Shown: positions 28,245 through 34,948 of the stretch, in pieces
Layout: each line of letters begins with the position of its first letter
Position numbering within the stretch: the stretch's first letter is position 1
Notes under the pieces: model-generated
The model's input: the letters and a program-made list of their open reading frames with translations, nothing else
What the model was told of the DNA's origin: nothing
Database searches by the model: none
Source: Candidatus Magasanikiibacteriota bacterium
GTDB lineage: Bacteria; Patescibacteriota; Patescibacteriia; Magasanikbacterales; UBA922
DNA length: 34,948 nucleotides
Direction: 5' to 3'
Assembly: GCA_003518365.1 (NCBI GenBank)
Contig: DOYU01000022.1
Span: 104,693 to 139,640 of the forward strand
Made by a program: the position numbers and the translations under genes

Positions 28245-28849
28245 TACTCAATACGAATATTGTACTTGAAGCCTCAAGTACCATTCAGACGAGCACAGGC
28301 GAATGGGTCATTCGAGTATATCGTGATGTAACGCATCATCATGAACAAATAGCACTCATAAAAGGAAATGTATTGGACACAACACCCGTGTTGGTACGTG
28401 TACATTCTGAATGTGCGACTGGAGATGTTTTTGGATCATTGCATTGTGACTGTGGAGAACAGCTTCATGCCGCAATGAAAAAAATTGATACCGCAGGATC
28501 GGGAGTGTTGTTGTATATGAAACAAGAAGGGCGTGGTATTGGTCTTGCAAATAAAATTAAAGCCTACGAACTGCAACGGACAAAAGGATTGGACACGGTC
28601 GAAGCAAATGAGGCTTTGGGATTTGTGGGTGATGCACGTACATATGATATTGTTGCTGACATGCTTCGAGATATCGGGTTGACTGATATTATCCTTTTGA
28701 CAAACAACCCAAAAAAAGCAGAAGGAATTGAATCTTTTGGTATGCATGTGGTGGAACAAGTGTCACTTGAAATTCCTGCGAATGGTGTTGATGACGAATA
28801 TCTCAAAACAAAAAAAGAAAAAATGGGGCACATATTTTTGCATATATAA
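28241..28849 (+). CDS. ribA: GTP cyclohydrolase II
   Basis: RibA opens GTP to 2,5-diamino-6-ribosylamino-pyrimidinone 5'-phosphate, the first committed riboflavin step. The 202 residues are the monofunctional form without a DHBP synthase (RibB) domain. Zinc ligands are C58, C69 and C71 in SECATGDVFGSLHCDCGEQL. YMKQEGRGIGLANKIKAYELQ and GFVGDARTYDIVADMLRDIG follow, with LLTNNPKKAEGI near the end. It overlaps the phosphatase gene by four bases and precedes ribD by ten. The DHBP synthase, ribH and ribE are not in this window. Confidence 0.95.
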   Translation: MILNTNIVLEASSTIQTSTGEWVIRVYRDVTHHHEQIALIKGNVLDTTPVLVRVHSECATGDVFGSLHCDCGEQLHAAMKKIDTAGSGVLLYMKQEGRGIGLANKIKAYELQRTKGLDTVEANEALGFVGDARTYDIVADMLRDIGLTDIILLTNNPKKAEGIESFGMHVVEQVSLEIPANGVDDEYLKTKKEKMGHIFLHI

Positions 28850-28859
28850 TGTTTGTCCT

Positions 28860-29987
28860 ATGACAGAACAAGACATCCAATACATGACGGAGGCTGTCGT
28901 GCTGGCACAAAAAGGGATTGGGAAAACATCACCAAATCCTACGGTTGGTGCTGTGCTGGTTCAGAACGGGGCAATCATTGGACAAGGGTATCACAAAAAA
29001 GCTGGGACACCTCATGCTGAAATTATTGCCATTCGTGATGCATTGAGCAAAGGACATGATCCAAAAGGATCGACCTTGTTTGTTACCCTCGAACCCTGTT
29101 GTCATTTTGGAAAAACGCCGCCGTGCACAGATGACATTTTGAAACATGGCATTGCCGAGGTCATCATGGGCATGGTAGATCCATTTCCAAAAGTGCATGG
29201 GAAGGGGAGGGATGCTCTTCATCAAGGCGGTGTACATGTTTCTGTATTATCAAAACAAGTATCTCTTTTTCAAGATATTTTGGCTCTGAATCAACAATAT
29301 CTTAAATGGGCAGACACAGGATTGCCCTATGTCACACTCAAAGCTGGGATGAGTCTTGACGGAAAAATTGCAACTCGTATTGGAGAGTCCAAGTGGATTA
29401 CGAGTGAGAAGGCTCGTGTTGATGCACGCCGAGAACGGAGTCGTTGTGATGCTGTCATGATTGGAGCAGGAACGGTACGAAGTGATAATCCAGAACTCGC
29501 GCCTCACGGGATATATCGAAAGAAGCATTTGCTTCGTGTCATTCTTGATCCTCGATTGTCATTGCAGACTACTCACGCTGTATTTCGAGACGAACATGTC
29601 TTTGTCGCCACAACGAATAACGCAAAAGATGTGGATAAAGAACGTTTTACAAAAGCCAGTATTCCGTTTAAATCATTTGGTCCACAACGTATCTCACTCA
29701 AACGGCTGTTGCAATATCTCGGCAAGGAGGAAATCCAGCATGTGTTTGTCGAAGGAGGTAGTGGCACACATGGGTATTTTGTTGATGATGTCAGACTTGA
29801 TTCTTTGATGATTGATCGAGTGCTTTTTTATGTAGAGCCATTGCTTTTGGGTGGAAAAGACGCCGTGCCTGTGGTTGGTGGGCATGGACGAAAGCATGTA
29901 AAAAATGCTGTCAGATTGTCTCACACCAAAGTAGACGATATTGGTGGTACGTTAAAAATAACAGGATATGTAAATCGTTATGAGTAA
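28860..29987 (+). CDS. ribD: Bifunctional riboflavin deaminase/reductase
   Basis: RibD deaminates and then reduces the pyrimidine made by RibA. The ATG at 28860 gives 375 residues; a longer frame runs back into ribA. The deaminase domain has SPNPTVGAV (24-32), HAE (52-54) and EPCCHFGKTPPC (78-89), the zinc site. The reductase half starts at about 150 with LKAGMSLDGKIAT and includes KWITSEKARVD, GAGTVRSDNPEL and EGGSGTHGYF. Both domains appear complete. The product is phosphorylated; the next step needs a phosphatase, and one is encoded two genes upstream. The end overlaps the GT4 gene by eight bases. Confidence 0.95.
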   Translation: MTEQDIQYMTEAVVLAQKGIGKTSPNPTVGAVLVQNGAIIGQGYHKKAGTPHAEIIAIRDALSKGHDPKGSTLFVTLEPCCHFGKTPPCTDDILKHGIAEVIMGMVDPFPKVHGKGRDALHQGGVHVSVLSKQVSLFQDILALNQQYLKWADTGLPYVTLKAGMSLDGKIATRIGESKWITSEKARVDARRERSRCDAVMIGAGTVRSDNPELAPHGIYRKKHLLRVILDPRLSLQTTHAVFRDEHVFVATTNNAKDVDKERFTKASIPFKSFGPQRISLKRLLQYLGKEEIQHVFVEGGSGTHGYFVDDVRLDSLMIDRVLFYVEPLLLGGKDAVPVVGGHGRKHVKNAVRLSHTKVDDIGGTLKITGYVNRYE

Positions 29988-31116
29988 GCAGATAACTATT
30001 GGTATCGATATATCTCGTGGTAATACGACTACCCGCACTGGTGTGGAGGAGTATGTATTTCAGATTGTTGCATCAATTAACAATAAACAATTAACAATAA
30101 ACAGTACTCCGAAGTTTATACTCTATACGCGAGAGCCTTTGATTGAGGAGTTGGCGAATAATTTGCCAGACAATGTTTGTGTGAAAGTTTTGACGTGGCC
30201 ACCGAAAAGATTTTGGACGCAGGTGCGGTTGAGTTGGGAGATGTTGTTTCATGCGCCGGATGTGTTGTTTGTGCCAGGGCATGTTGTTCCCTTGATTCAT
30301 CCAAAGAAGACAGTCATGACCGTGCATGATGTTGCTTCCTTCTCATTTCCAAAAAGTTTCAATTGGTTTGAACGGTGGTATAGTCTGTGGTCTGCGAAGT
30401 ATGCAATGAAAACATTGTGGAAGGTGATCGTGCCAAGTGAATTTACCAAGCAAGAGCTTCAGAAGGTCGTGACCGTTGATAAAAAATTATCTTCTGTGCA
30501 TGTTGTCCCGTTGGCGTATGACAAAAAATTTCGAGTGATTGAGAGCAAAGAAAAGATTGAAGAAATACTGAACACATATCATATTCAGAAACCATTTGTA
30601 TTGTCAGTAGGCAGATTGGAAGCGAAGAAAAATACGGTTCGAATTATTCACGCGTTTGAATTGTTGAAAAAAAGGCAAATGGGCAAATGGGCAAATGGGC
30701 AACTCGTCCTTGTCGGAGGAAGAGGACATGGATATGAAGATGTTGAAAAAGCTATCAAAGAAAGTCCGTACAAAAATGATATTATCTTGCCCGGCCATGT
30801 CTCTGATCCTGATCTCCCATATCTGATGCACGCCGCAGACGTGTTTGTATTTCCAAGTTTGTACGAAGGCTTTGGTATTCCTATTTTGGAGGCATATGCC
30901 TGTGGCACGCCTGTGGTCACTTCCAATGGCACGAGTTGCAAGGAAGTCGCTGGAGATGTGGCGGTTTTAGTAGACCCATTGGATGTTGATGATATTGCGA
31001 GCGGTATCGAGCAAGCAATGAAAAAAGAATATGTGGAGGAAGGATTGGAACGAGTCAAACATTTTTCTTGGGAGAAAACAATGGAAAAAACGTTACACTT
31101 GTTATTAGAGGAGTAG
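29980..31116 (+). CDS. Glycosyltransferase family 4
   Basis: The 378-residue GT-B protein opens with an IGIDISRGNTTTRTGVEEY stretch where the family has a glycine-rich acceptor loop. TVHDVASFSFP and VIVPSEFTKQEL mark the N-terminal domain. The donor-binding half shows VLSVGRLEAKKN, LVLVGGRGHGYE, FVFPSLYEGFGIPILEAYACGTPVV with the EX7E pair, and CKEVAGDVAVLVDP. Donor sugar unknown. It contains two short tandem word arrays read in frame: NNKQLTIN (30077-30103) and a QMGKWANGQL stretch from CAAATGGG repeats (30675-30703). Both fall in loops. It is last in the mreB-rib operon. Confidence 0.92.
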   Translation: MSKQITIGIDISRGNTTTRTGVEEYVFQIVASINNKQLTINSTPKFILYTREPLIEELANNLPDNVCVKVLTWPPKRFWTQVRLSWEMLFHAPDVLFVPGHVVPLIHPKKTVMTVHDVASFSFPKSFNWFERWYSLWSAKYAMKTLWKVIVPSEFTKQELQKVVTVDKKLSSVHVVPLAYDKKFRVIESKEKIEEILNTYHIQKPFVLSVGRLEAKKNTVRIIHAFELLKKRQMGKWANGQLVLVGGRGHGYEDVEKAIKESPYKNDIILPGHVSDPDLPYLMHAADVFVFPSLYEGFGIPILEAYACGTPVVTSNGTSCKEVAGDVAVLVDPLDVDDIASGIEQAMKKEYVEEGLERVKHFSWEKTMEKTLHLLLEE

Positions 31117-31133
31117 CACCTCATTGAGGTGCT
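31115..31133 (+). terminator. Hairpin at the end of the GT4 gene
   Basis: AGCACCTC and GAGGTGCT form a perfect 8-bp stem with a three-base loop that overlaps the stop codon. No T-run follows, so its termination role is uncertain. Confidence 0.45.
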
Positions 31134-31169
31134 ATCGCATTGCAAACAATCTGTTTTTTGATGTCATAC

Positions 31170-31340
31170 TATAGACGGGCAGCTCAGTGATCTTCCATTG
31201 AAAAGGCAATTACCTATCCATGGTCAAGTATGCCAAAATGGGTTACAATGGTTGGGAAAGACGGGTTATTTGATTGCTGGACGAAATATCCAGTAACAGA
31301 CCATTCTGAATAACTGACGCAGCTCAGTGAGCTGCTATTC
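31170..31340 (+). other. Intergenic region 31117-31361, possible structured RNA
   Basis: No gene is seen in these 245 bases. TATAGA (31170-31175) could be a -10. GCAGCTCA at 31179-31186 can pair with TGAGCTGC at 31328-31335 to close a domain of about 155 bases. Alternatively the right side folds on itself as GCAGCTCA-G-TGAGCTGC. CTGGA/TCCAG forms an inner hairpin. I do not recognise a known RNA family. Confidence 0.35.
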
Positions 31341-31361
31341 CTCATCTTTTAGATTACGACC

Positions 31362-32267
31362 ATGAACATCATCGGCCACAAAGACATTCTTACGTTTTTT
31401 GACAGTGCTCGAGCGGCAGGACATCTTCATCATGCCTATCTTTTTGTTGGCAGGCCACAGCTGGGAAAACGTACGGTTGCAGAGCATGTGACACAGCTTC
31501 TTTTTGATTCACAAAAACCATTGCACACCAATCCTGATTTTTTCTTTTTGAAGCGGGGGATTCATGAAAAAACAGGCAAGACAAAAAAATATATCAGTAT
31601 CGAAGATGTACAAGGATTACAGCAATTTTTGCGTGGGAAGCCCTTTCTCCACAAGAAAAAAGTTGCCATTATCGATGACGCGCATCTGCTGAGTAGTGGT
31701 GCCATGAATGCGCTGTTGAAAACACTTGAAGAACCACGTGGTGATGCGACTATTTTTCTCGTGGCAGAAGATGAATCCGCATTGTTAGAAACAATTCGAT
31801 CACGATGTCAGACATGCTATTTTTATCCAGTACGCGCGAGTGATATCGAGTCTCATCTTCTCGAACAGAAGATTGACCCACCACTGGCGGCAAAGATGGC
31901 GACTGGTTCTGGGGGCTATCCTGGGAAAGCGATCATCTGGGCAGACAATCCAGAGCAATATGAATGGTATACAAAAGAACTAGCGCGATGTGAAGGACTT
32001 TTTGGAAAGCCCTTATACGAACAACTTGCCGCAGTCGAAGATTTGTTTGCAAAAAAGGATGATCATATTGCCGCACGGAGTGAGTTGCTTACGATTTTGG
32101 ATATCTGGTTGGCACTGGTGCGTACTCAATACACAGACCCTGCTTCTCCATATGTTGGCAAATATGATATAGTACGCACATACAGCGCGATTCAACGCGC
32201 AAAAAAGGATTTGCTCGCAAATGTGCATCCTCGTATGCTCATAGAGCAAGTGCTTCTTACTTTTTGA
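31362..32267 (+). CDS. holB: DNA polymerase III delta' subunit
   Basis: Delta' is the rigid stator of the clamp loader that opens the beta clamp. The 301 residues have a P-loop-like GRPQLGKRT (30-38), IIDDAHLLSSGAMNALLKTLEEP (103-125, Walker B region and sensor helix) and RSRC (146-149, the SRC motif). The four-cysteine zinc module normally found after the P-loop helix (about residues 50-65) is absent; this stretch is LLFDSQKPLHTNPDFFF. The ATG has no Shine-Dalgarno. A lipoprotein gene follows after nine bases. The assignment to delta' rather than gamma/tau rests on its length and lack of the C-terminal tau domains. Confidence 0.88.
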   Translation: MNIIGHKDILTFFDSARAAGHLHHAYLFVGRPQLGKRTVAEHVTQLLFDSQKPLHTNPDFFFLKRGIHEKTGKTKKYISIEDVQGLQQFLRGKPFLHKKKVAIIDDAHLLSSGAMNALLKTLEEPRGDATIFLVAEDESALLETIRSRCQTCYFYPVRASDIESHLLEQKIDPPLAAKMATGSGGYPGKAIIWADNPEQYEWYTKELARCEGLFGKPLYEQLAAVEDLFAKKDDHIAARSELLTILDIWLALVRTQYTDPASPYVGKYDIVRTYSAIQRAKKDLLANVHPRMLIEQVLLTF

Positions 32268-32276
32268 TACTCTGGT

Positions 32277-33371
32277 ATGCGTGTATTTTCAAAAATAGCT
32301 ACTCCAATTTTTGCCCTATCATCATTGTTATTTATGGGGGCGGGATGTATCGGGCCTTCTACTAGTGGCGATACACTCCAAACATCTGGTACTGCAGGAA
32401 TCTATATTAGCAGTGATAAAGGAGAAGCCTGGCAGCCATTGGTATCGTATCCTACCGTCAGTGGTGTACAAAGTTTGGCTGGAGTGAGCGTCTATCGTAT
32501 TATTCCAGATCCACATGACTCACATACATTGTATTGGCTTTCTCGTACGCATGGGATGTTTCTTACGAATGATGATGGAAAGAGTTGGCAACAGGTGAAA
32601 TCACCTTTGTCGAGCGGGTTTGTCTATGATTTGACAATTCATCCTGAGGATCCATGTACCTTATTTGCGACAAATGGTACCTTTGTATATAAGAGTGAGG
32701 ATTGTACGCGCACTTGGAAAGAAGTCTATAGAGAATCTCGTGCTGATGTGAGTATTCGTACGCTTGAATTTCATCAATTTGCTCCCTTTCAAATGTTAGC
32801 AGGCATGAGTAATGGAGATCTGTTAACAAGTAATGACTTTGGAAGTAGTTGGACTCTTGCAAAAAGATTGGGCAACAGTATTGTAGAAATTGTATCAGAT
32901 CCATACCAAGCAAACCGTTTGTACCTCGCGACTCGATCAAGTGGATTATATCGCAGTGACGATGGCGGAACAGAATGGGTTTCACTGTCTGCAGGTTTGC
33001 AAACGTATACTGGTGCACTGGAATATCATGGCATGACACTGCATCCTTCCACTGCAGGAACGCTGTATTGGATATCGACATATGGTATTTTGATGAGTCA
33101 GGATGCTGGCGAAAAATGGACACCAATGTCTTTAATTACTCCTCCGGGAAGTGTTCAGATTTATAGCTTTGGCATTGGACCAAAAACTGATACAGAACTA
33201 TATTATACAGCCACGATCAATAGTCGCTCTACATTTTATAGGAGTATTGACGGTGGCAAAAGTTGGATCACGAGAAGACTTCCTACAGGACAAATTCCTA
33301 CTGCACTATACATACCACCAGAGCATGTGGACTGGGTATATTTAGGATTTACCATCCCTGCTGCGGAATAA
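32277..33371 (+). CDS. Lipoprotein with BNR/sortilin-type beta-propeller
   Basis: The N-terminus (RVFSKIATPIFALSSLLFMGAGC) is a lipoprotein signal with lipobox MGAGC. The mature part of about 340 residues repeats the BNR/Vps10-like blade motif: GIYISSDKGEAWQPL, GMFLTNDDGKSWQQV, FVYKSEDCTRTWKEV, DLLTSNDFGSSWTLA, GLYRSDDGGTEWVSL, GILMSQDAGEKWTPM and FYRSIDGGKSWITR, seven in all, enough for a closed propeller. Similar architecture is found in the Ycf48/photosystem assembly factor-like proteins, but that role does not fit here. It lies on the outer face of the membrane and probably binds a partner. An intrinsic terminator follows. Confidence 0.88.
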   Translation: MRVFSKIATPIFALSSLLFMGAGCIGPSTSGDTLQTSGTAGIYISSDKGEAWQPLVSYPTVSGVQSLAGVSVYRIIPDPHDSHTLYWLSRTHGMFLTNDDGKSWQQVKSPLSSGFVYDLTIHPEDPCTLFATNGTFVYKSEDCTRTWKEVYRESRADVSIRTLEFHQFAPFQMLAGMSNGDLLTSNDFGSSWTLAKRLGNSIVEIVSDPYQANRLYLATRSSGLYRSDDGGTEWVSLSAGLQTYTGALEYHGMTLHPSTAGTLYWISTYGILMSQDAGEKWTPMSLITPPGSVQIYSFGIGPKTDTELYYTATINSRSTFYRSIDGGKSWITRRLPTGQIPTALYIPPEHVDWVYLGFTIPAAE

Positions 33372-33376
33372 ATGTG

Positions 33377-33406
33377 AAAAGAACGATTTTTCCATCGTTC
33401 TTTTTT
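33377..33406 (+). terminator. Terminator after the propeller lipoprotein
   Basis: AGAACGAT pairs with ATCGTTCT around six bases, followed by a T-run. Confidence 0.9.
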
Positions 33407-33409
33407 ATA

Positions 33410-33439
33410 TTGACAAAAGTCTCTTTTTCATACTACAAT
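33410..33439 (+). promoter_or_regulatory. Promoter of frr
   Basis: TTGACA (33410-33415), 18 bases, TACAAT (33434-33439), immediately after the terminator. Confidence 0.75.
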
Positions 33440-33462
33440 GGCATGTATATAAATATATCTCT

Positions 33463-34014
33463 ATGAATATCGTACAGCAACACAAAGAACAGTTTGATAA
33501 ATCAATTGACCATCTCCACCATGAGATTTCTTCGCTGCGCACAGGACGTGCCAATCCAGCGATTGTGGAAGATGTGAAGGTAGAAGCATATGGCACTATG
33601 CAGGATCTAAAATCTGTTGCATCTATCTCAGTCGCTGATGCAAAGACCATAAACATTCAGCCTTGGGACAAAGGCGTGCTTCAGCCTATTGAAACCGCTA
33701 TTCGAAATAGTGATCTTGGACTCAGTCCAGTCAATGACGGCGTCATGATTCGTCTGATTTTGCCTGATCTTACTACCGAACGCCGGGCAGAACTTGTCAA
33801 AGTGCTCAGCAAAAAGCTCGAAGAAGCTCGCATCGCGATTCGAAAGATGCGTGAAGATGTCCGTACACAGATTGAAAAAGTTGAAAAGGCAAAAGAAATT
33901 GGAGAAGATGAAAAATTTGGGTTGCAAGATGATCTTGAAGAAATGGTAAAAGAATATAATGATCTTATCAGACAGATTGGGGAAGAAAAGGAAGCTGAGA
34001 TTTTGAAAGTATAA
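33463..34014 (+). CDS. frr: Ribosome recycling factor
   Basis: RRF splits post-termination ribosomes with EF-G. The 183 residues have the expected LRTGRANPAIVEDVKVEAYG, INIQPWDKG, SDLGLSPVNDG, PDLTTERRAELVK and the three-helix-bundle end (EARIAIRKMREDVRTQIEKV ... DDLEEMVKEYNDLI). The length is normal (about 185). The short AT-rich leader has no Shine-Dalgarno. It is followed by the frameshifted four-helix-bundle gene and dtd; pyrH and tsf, its common partners, are not here. Confidence 0.98.
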   Translation: MNIVQQHKEQFDKSIDHLHHEISSLRTGRANPAIVEDVKVEAYGTMQDLKSVASISVADAKTINIQPWDKGVLQPIETAIRNSDLGLSPVNDGVMIRLILPDLTTERRAELVKVLSKKLEEARIAIRKMREDVRTQIEKVEKAKEIGEDEKFGLQDDLEEMVKEYNDLIRQIGEEKEAEILKV

Positions 34015-34017
34015 AAG

Positions 34018-34062
34018 AAGGCTAGGGAGGCTAGAAAAGCCTAGCAGGCTTAGAATGCTTTA
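34018..34062. repeat. AGGCTTAG word array upstream of the four-helix-bundle gene
   Basis: AGGCTAG and AAGCCTAG words alternate for about 45 bases. Related words in the other orientation lie at the end of the same gene (34419-34458), and similar words lie between nadC and nadB. Confidence 0.6.
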
Positions 34063-34072
34063 AGGAGGACGT

Positions 34073-34458
34073 ATGCAAGATTATCATAACGTACTTGTTT
34101 GGAAACGAGCGATGGAGTTTGTGAAGTTAGTGTATAGATTAACGTCACATTTTCCAAAAGAAGAAACTACGGACTCACGAGTCAGTTGCGAAGAGCTTCA
34201 GTCTCAGTCATTTCAAACATTGTAGAAGGGAGAGGAAAAGCAACTGACAAAGATTTTCTTCGATTTCTTTATATTGCGAAGGGATCACTTAATGAATGTC
34301 AGTGTCAGATAGAAATTGCTCTTGCTTTGGAATTTATTACAACAGAACAATCTGATTTTATTATAAATAAACTCAACGAAGTAGGATATCTGCTTTATAA
34401 ATTGATGTCATCACTTGAAAAGCCTTCCGAGCCTTCTAGGCTTTCTAAGCCTTCTTAG
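34073..34458 (+). pseudogene. Four-helix-bundle protein (23S rRNA IVP/S23 family), frameshifted
   Basis: A strong AAGGAGG lies four bases before the ATG at 34073. The first frame reads MQDYHNVLVWKRAMEFVKLVY and continues to about 34168. The family continuation (YGLTSQLRRASVSVISNIVEGRG) then lies in the -1 frame, starting with the TAC at 34168-34170. One base seems to be missing (ACTAC where ACTTAC would keep frame). The second part is intact to 34458 and ends EKPSEPSRLSKPS, encoded by a word array. IVP proteins form pentamers and are found as inserts in rRNA genes or as free genes. A sequencing error would restore a normal gene of about 128 residues; no slippery heptamer suggests programmed shifting. 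Confidence 0.8.
34419..34458. repeat. AGCCTTCTAGGC word array at the end of the four-helix-bundle gene
   Basis: AAGCCTTCC, GCCTTCTAGGC and AAGCCTTC words repeat. They are inverted relative to the upstream array and supply the last codons. Confidence 0.55.
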
Positions 34459-34467
34459 CATTCTATT

Positions 34468-34905
34468 ATGCGAGCAGTAATTCAACGAGTTTCACGAGCC
34501 CGTGTTGACATAGGGGACAGAGTTGTTGGTCAGATCGCAGATGGTCTTTTGGTATTACTCGGCATTACGCATGGTGATACAGAGGCTCATGCCGACCAAC
34601 TTGTCGACAAAATTATCAAGCTGAGAATTTTTGAAGATAGAGAAGGGAAAATGAATGAGAGTATATATGATACGGGAGGTGGCATATTGGTAGTGTCTCA
34701 GTTTACGCTTTATGCAGATTGTAGCAAGGGAACACGACCAAGCTTTGTAGATGCAGCGCGTCCAGAGGAAGCGGAACCACTGTACAATTATTTTGTACAG
34801 GCATGTATTGATACACAGCTTCATGTGGAAACAGGGGAATTTGGCGAACATATGATGCTGGATTTTGTAAATGATGGACCGGTAACGATTGTACTCGATA
34901 CATAA
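34468..34905 (+). CDS. dtd: D-aminoacyl-tRNA deacylase
   Basis: DTD removes D-amino acids (and glycine) mischarged on tRNA. The 145 residues are standard length. MRAVIQRVSRARV opens the protein, VSQFTLYADCSKGTRPSF is the conserved SQFTL active-site segment, and NDGPVTIVLDT at the end contains the Gly-x-Pro-like NDGPVT motif that gives chirality selection (the cross-subunit GxP loop). The ATG is nine bases after the four-helix-bundle stop. A terminator hairpin follows at the window edge. Confidence 0.97.
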   Translation: MRAVIQRVSRARVDIGDRVVGQIADGLLVLLGITHGDTEAHADQLVDKIIKLRIFEDREGKMNESIYDTGGGILVVSQFTLYADCSKGTRPSFVDAARPEEAEPLYNYFVQACIDTQLHVETGEFGEHMMLDFVNDGPVTIVLDT

Positions 34906-34922
34906 TACAAATTGTGTCATGT

Positions 34923-34948
34923 AAAAAAATACTTCTATAGAAGTATTT
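34923..34948 (+). terminator. Terminator after dtd (cut by window end)
   Basis: AAATACTTC and GAAGTATTT pair around TATA, with an A-run before. The T-rich side runs to the window edge. Confidence 0.65.

Noticed and set aside
31177..31340. FMN riboswitch, SRP RNA or tRNA-like gene
   Set aside because: Nearby rib genes suggested FMN, but none of the conserved AGGGxGGGGTGAAATTCCC-like elements is present; no SRP GGAAG loop or complete cloverleaf either.
14000..32267. UGA recoded as glycine (Gracilibacteria/SR1 code)
   Set aside because: nadM, the IMPase-family gene and holB end properly at TGA, with normal family lengths.
34160..34175. Programmed -1 frameshift in the four-helix-bundle gene
   Set aside because: The sequence GAAACTAC is not an X-XXY-YYZ slippery site in the zero frame and no downstream pseudoknot was seen; a single-base loss or error is simpler.
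1..34948. CRISPR array
   Set aside because: No regularly spaced direct repeats of 23-40 bases were found; the tandem words are much shorter and unspaced.

Overview
The window reads as a chromosomal segment of a Candidate Phyla Radiation (Patescibacteria)-type bacterium. The basis is a compact, moderately AT-rich layout of short housekeeping operons, a DUF4012 protein and a large phosphatase-like/propeller membrane protein of the kind common in that group, a very short TsaB, mostly weak Shine-Dalgarno sequences with some nearly leaderless promoters, and UGA used as an ordinary stop (nadM, holB, hisN-like gene). The lineage call is an inference; there is no rRNA here to place it further.

Layout. 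1-640: 3' end of an archaeal-type PEP carboxylase. 908-1243: a small membrane protein. 1296-2420: two GC-rich single-gene units (A, B) on the minus strand. 2547-3880: a minus-strand three-gene operon (inorganic pyrophosphatase, ParB-like protein, DUF6968-like protein). 4082-4387: GC-rich unit C. 4526-7981: dnaE. 8004-9207: GC-rich unit D, which carries a PRPP synthetase. 9226-15198: a minus-strand operon nadE-nadM-nadA-nadC-nadB-tsaD, a full aspartate-to-NAD+ route with an archaeal-type adenylyltransferase. 15688-17145: tRNA-Glu, then an L10 leader, attenuator, rplJ and rplL. 17252-19364: GC-rich units E and F (membrane protein with SPOR-like repeats; cysteine-rich secreted protein). 19430-23198: phosphatase-like/propeller protein, winged-helix regulator, tsaB and a lipoprotein. 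23327-26371: GT2 glycosyltransferase and DUF4012 protein. 26453-31116: mreB, an IMPase-family phosphatase, ribA, ribD and a GT4 glycosyltransferase. 31362-34905: holB, a beta-propeller lipoprotein, frr, a frameshifted four-helix-bundle (IVP/S23) gene and dtd.

Three patterns are not explained by the gene list. (1) Six single-gene units (A-F) are visibly richer in G+C than their neighbours. Each has a promoter with a TTGACA/TTGACG -35, most have a strong Shine-Dalgarno, and a large hairpin lies after the stop codon. Four share a CAGTCA box in the 3' region and two share a perfect 45-bp 3' sequence. They look like transferred or modular expression cassettes. (2) Many gene junctions carry short word arrays, different in sequence each time but similarly built, usually as inverted pairs; some run into coding sequence. 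(3) A double-hairpin repeat is inserted in frame in tsaD, much like the Rickettsia palindromic elements. Functional links worth noting: PRPP synthetase next to the NAD operon (PRPP is a NadC substrate), tsaD and tsaB both present, and an IMPase-family phosphatase translationally coupled to ribA, where the riboflavin pathway needs a phosphatase.
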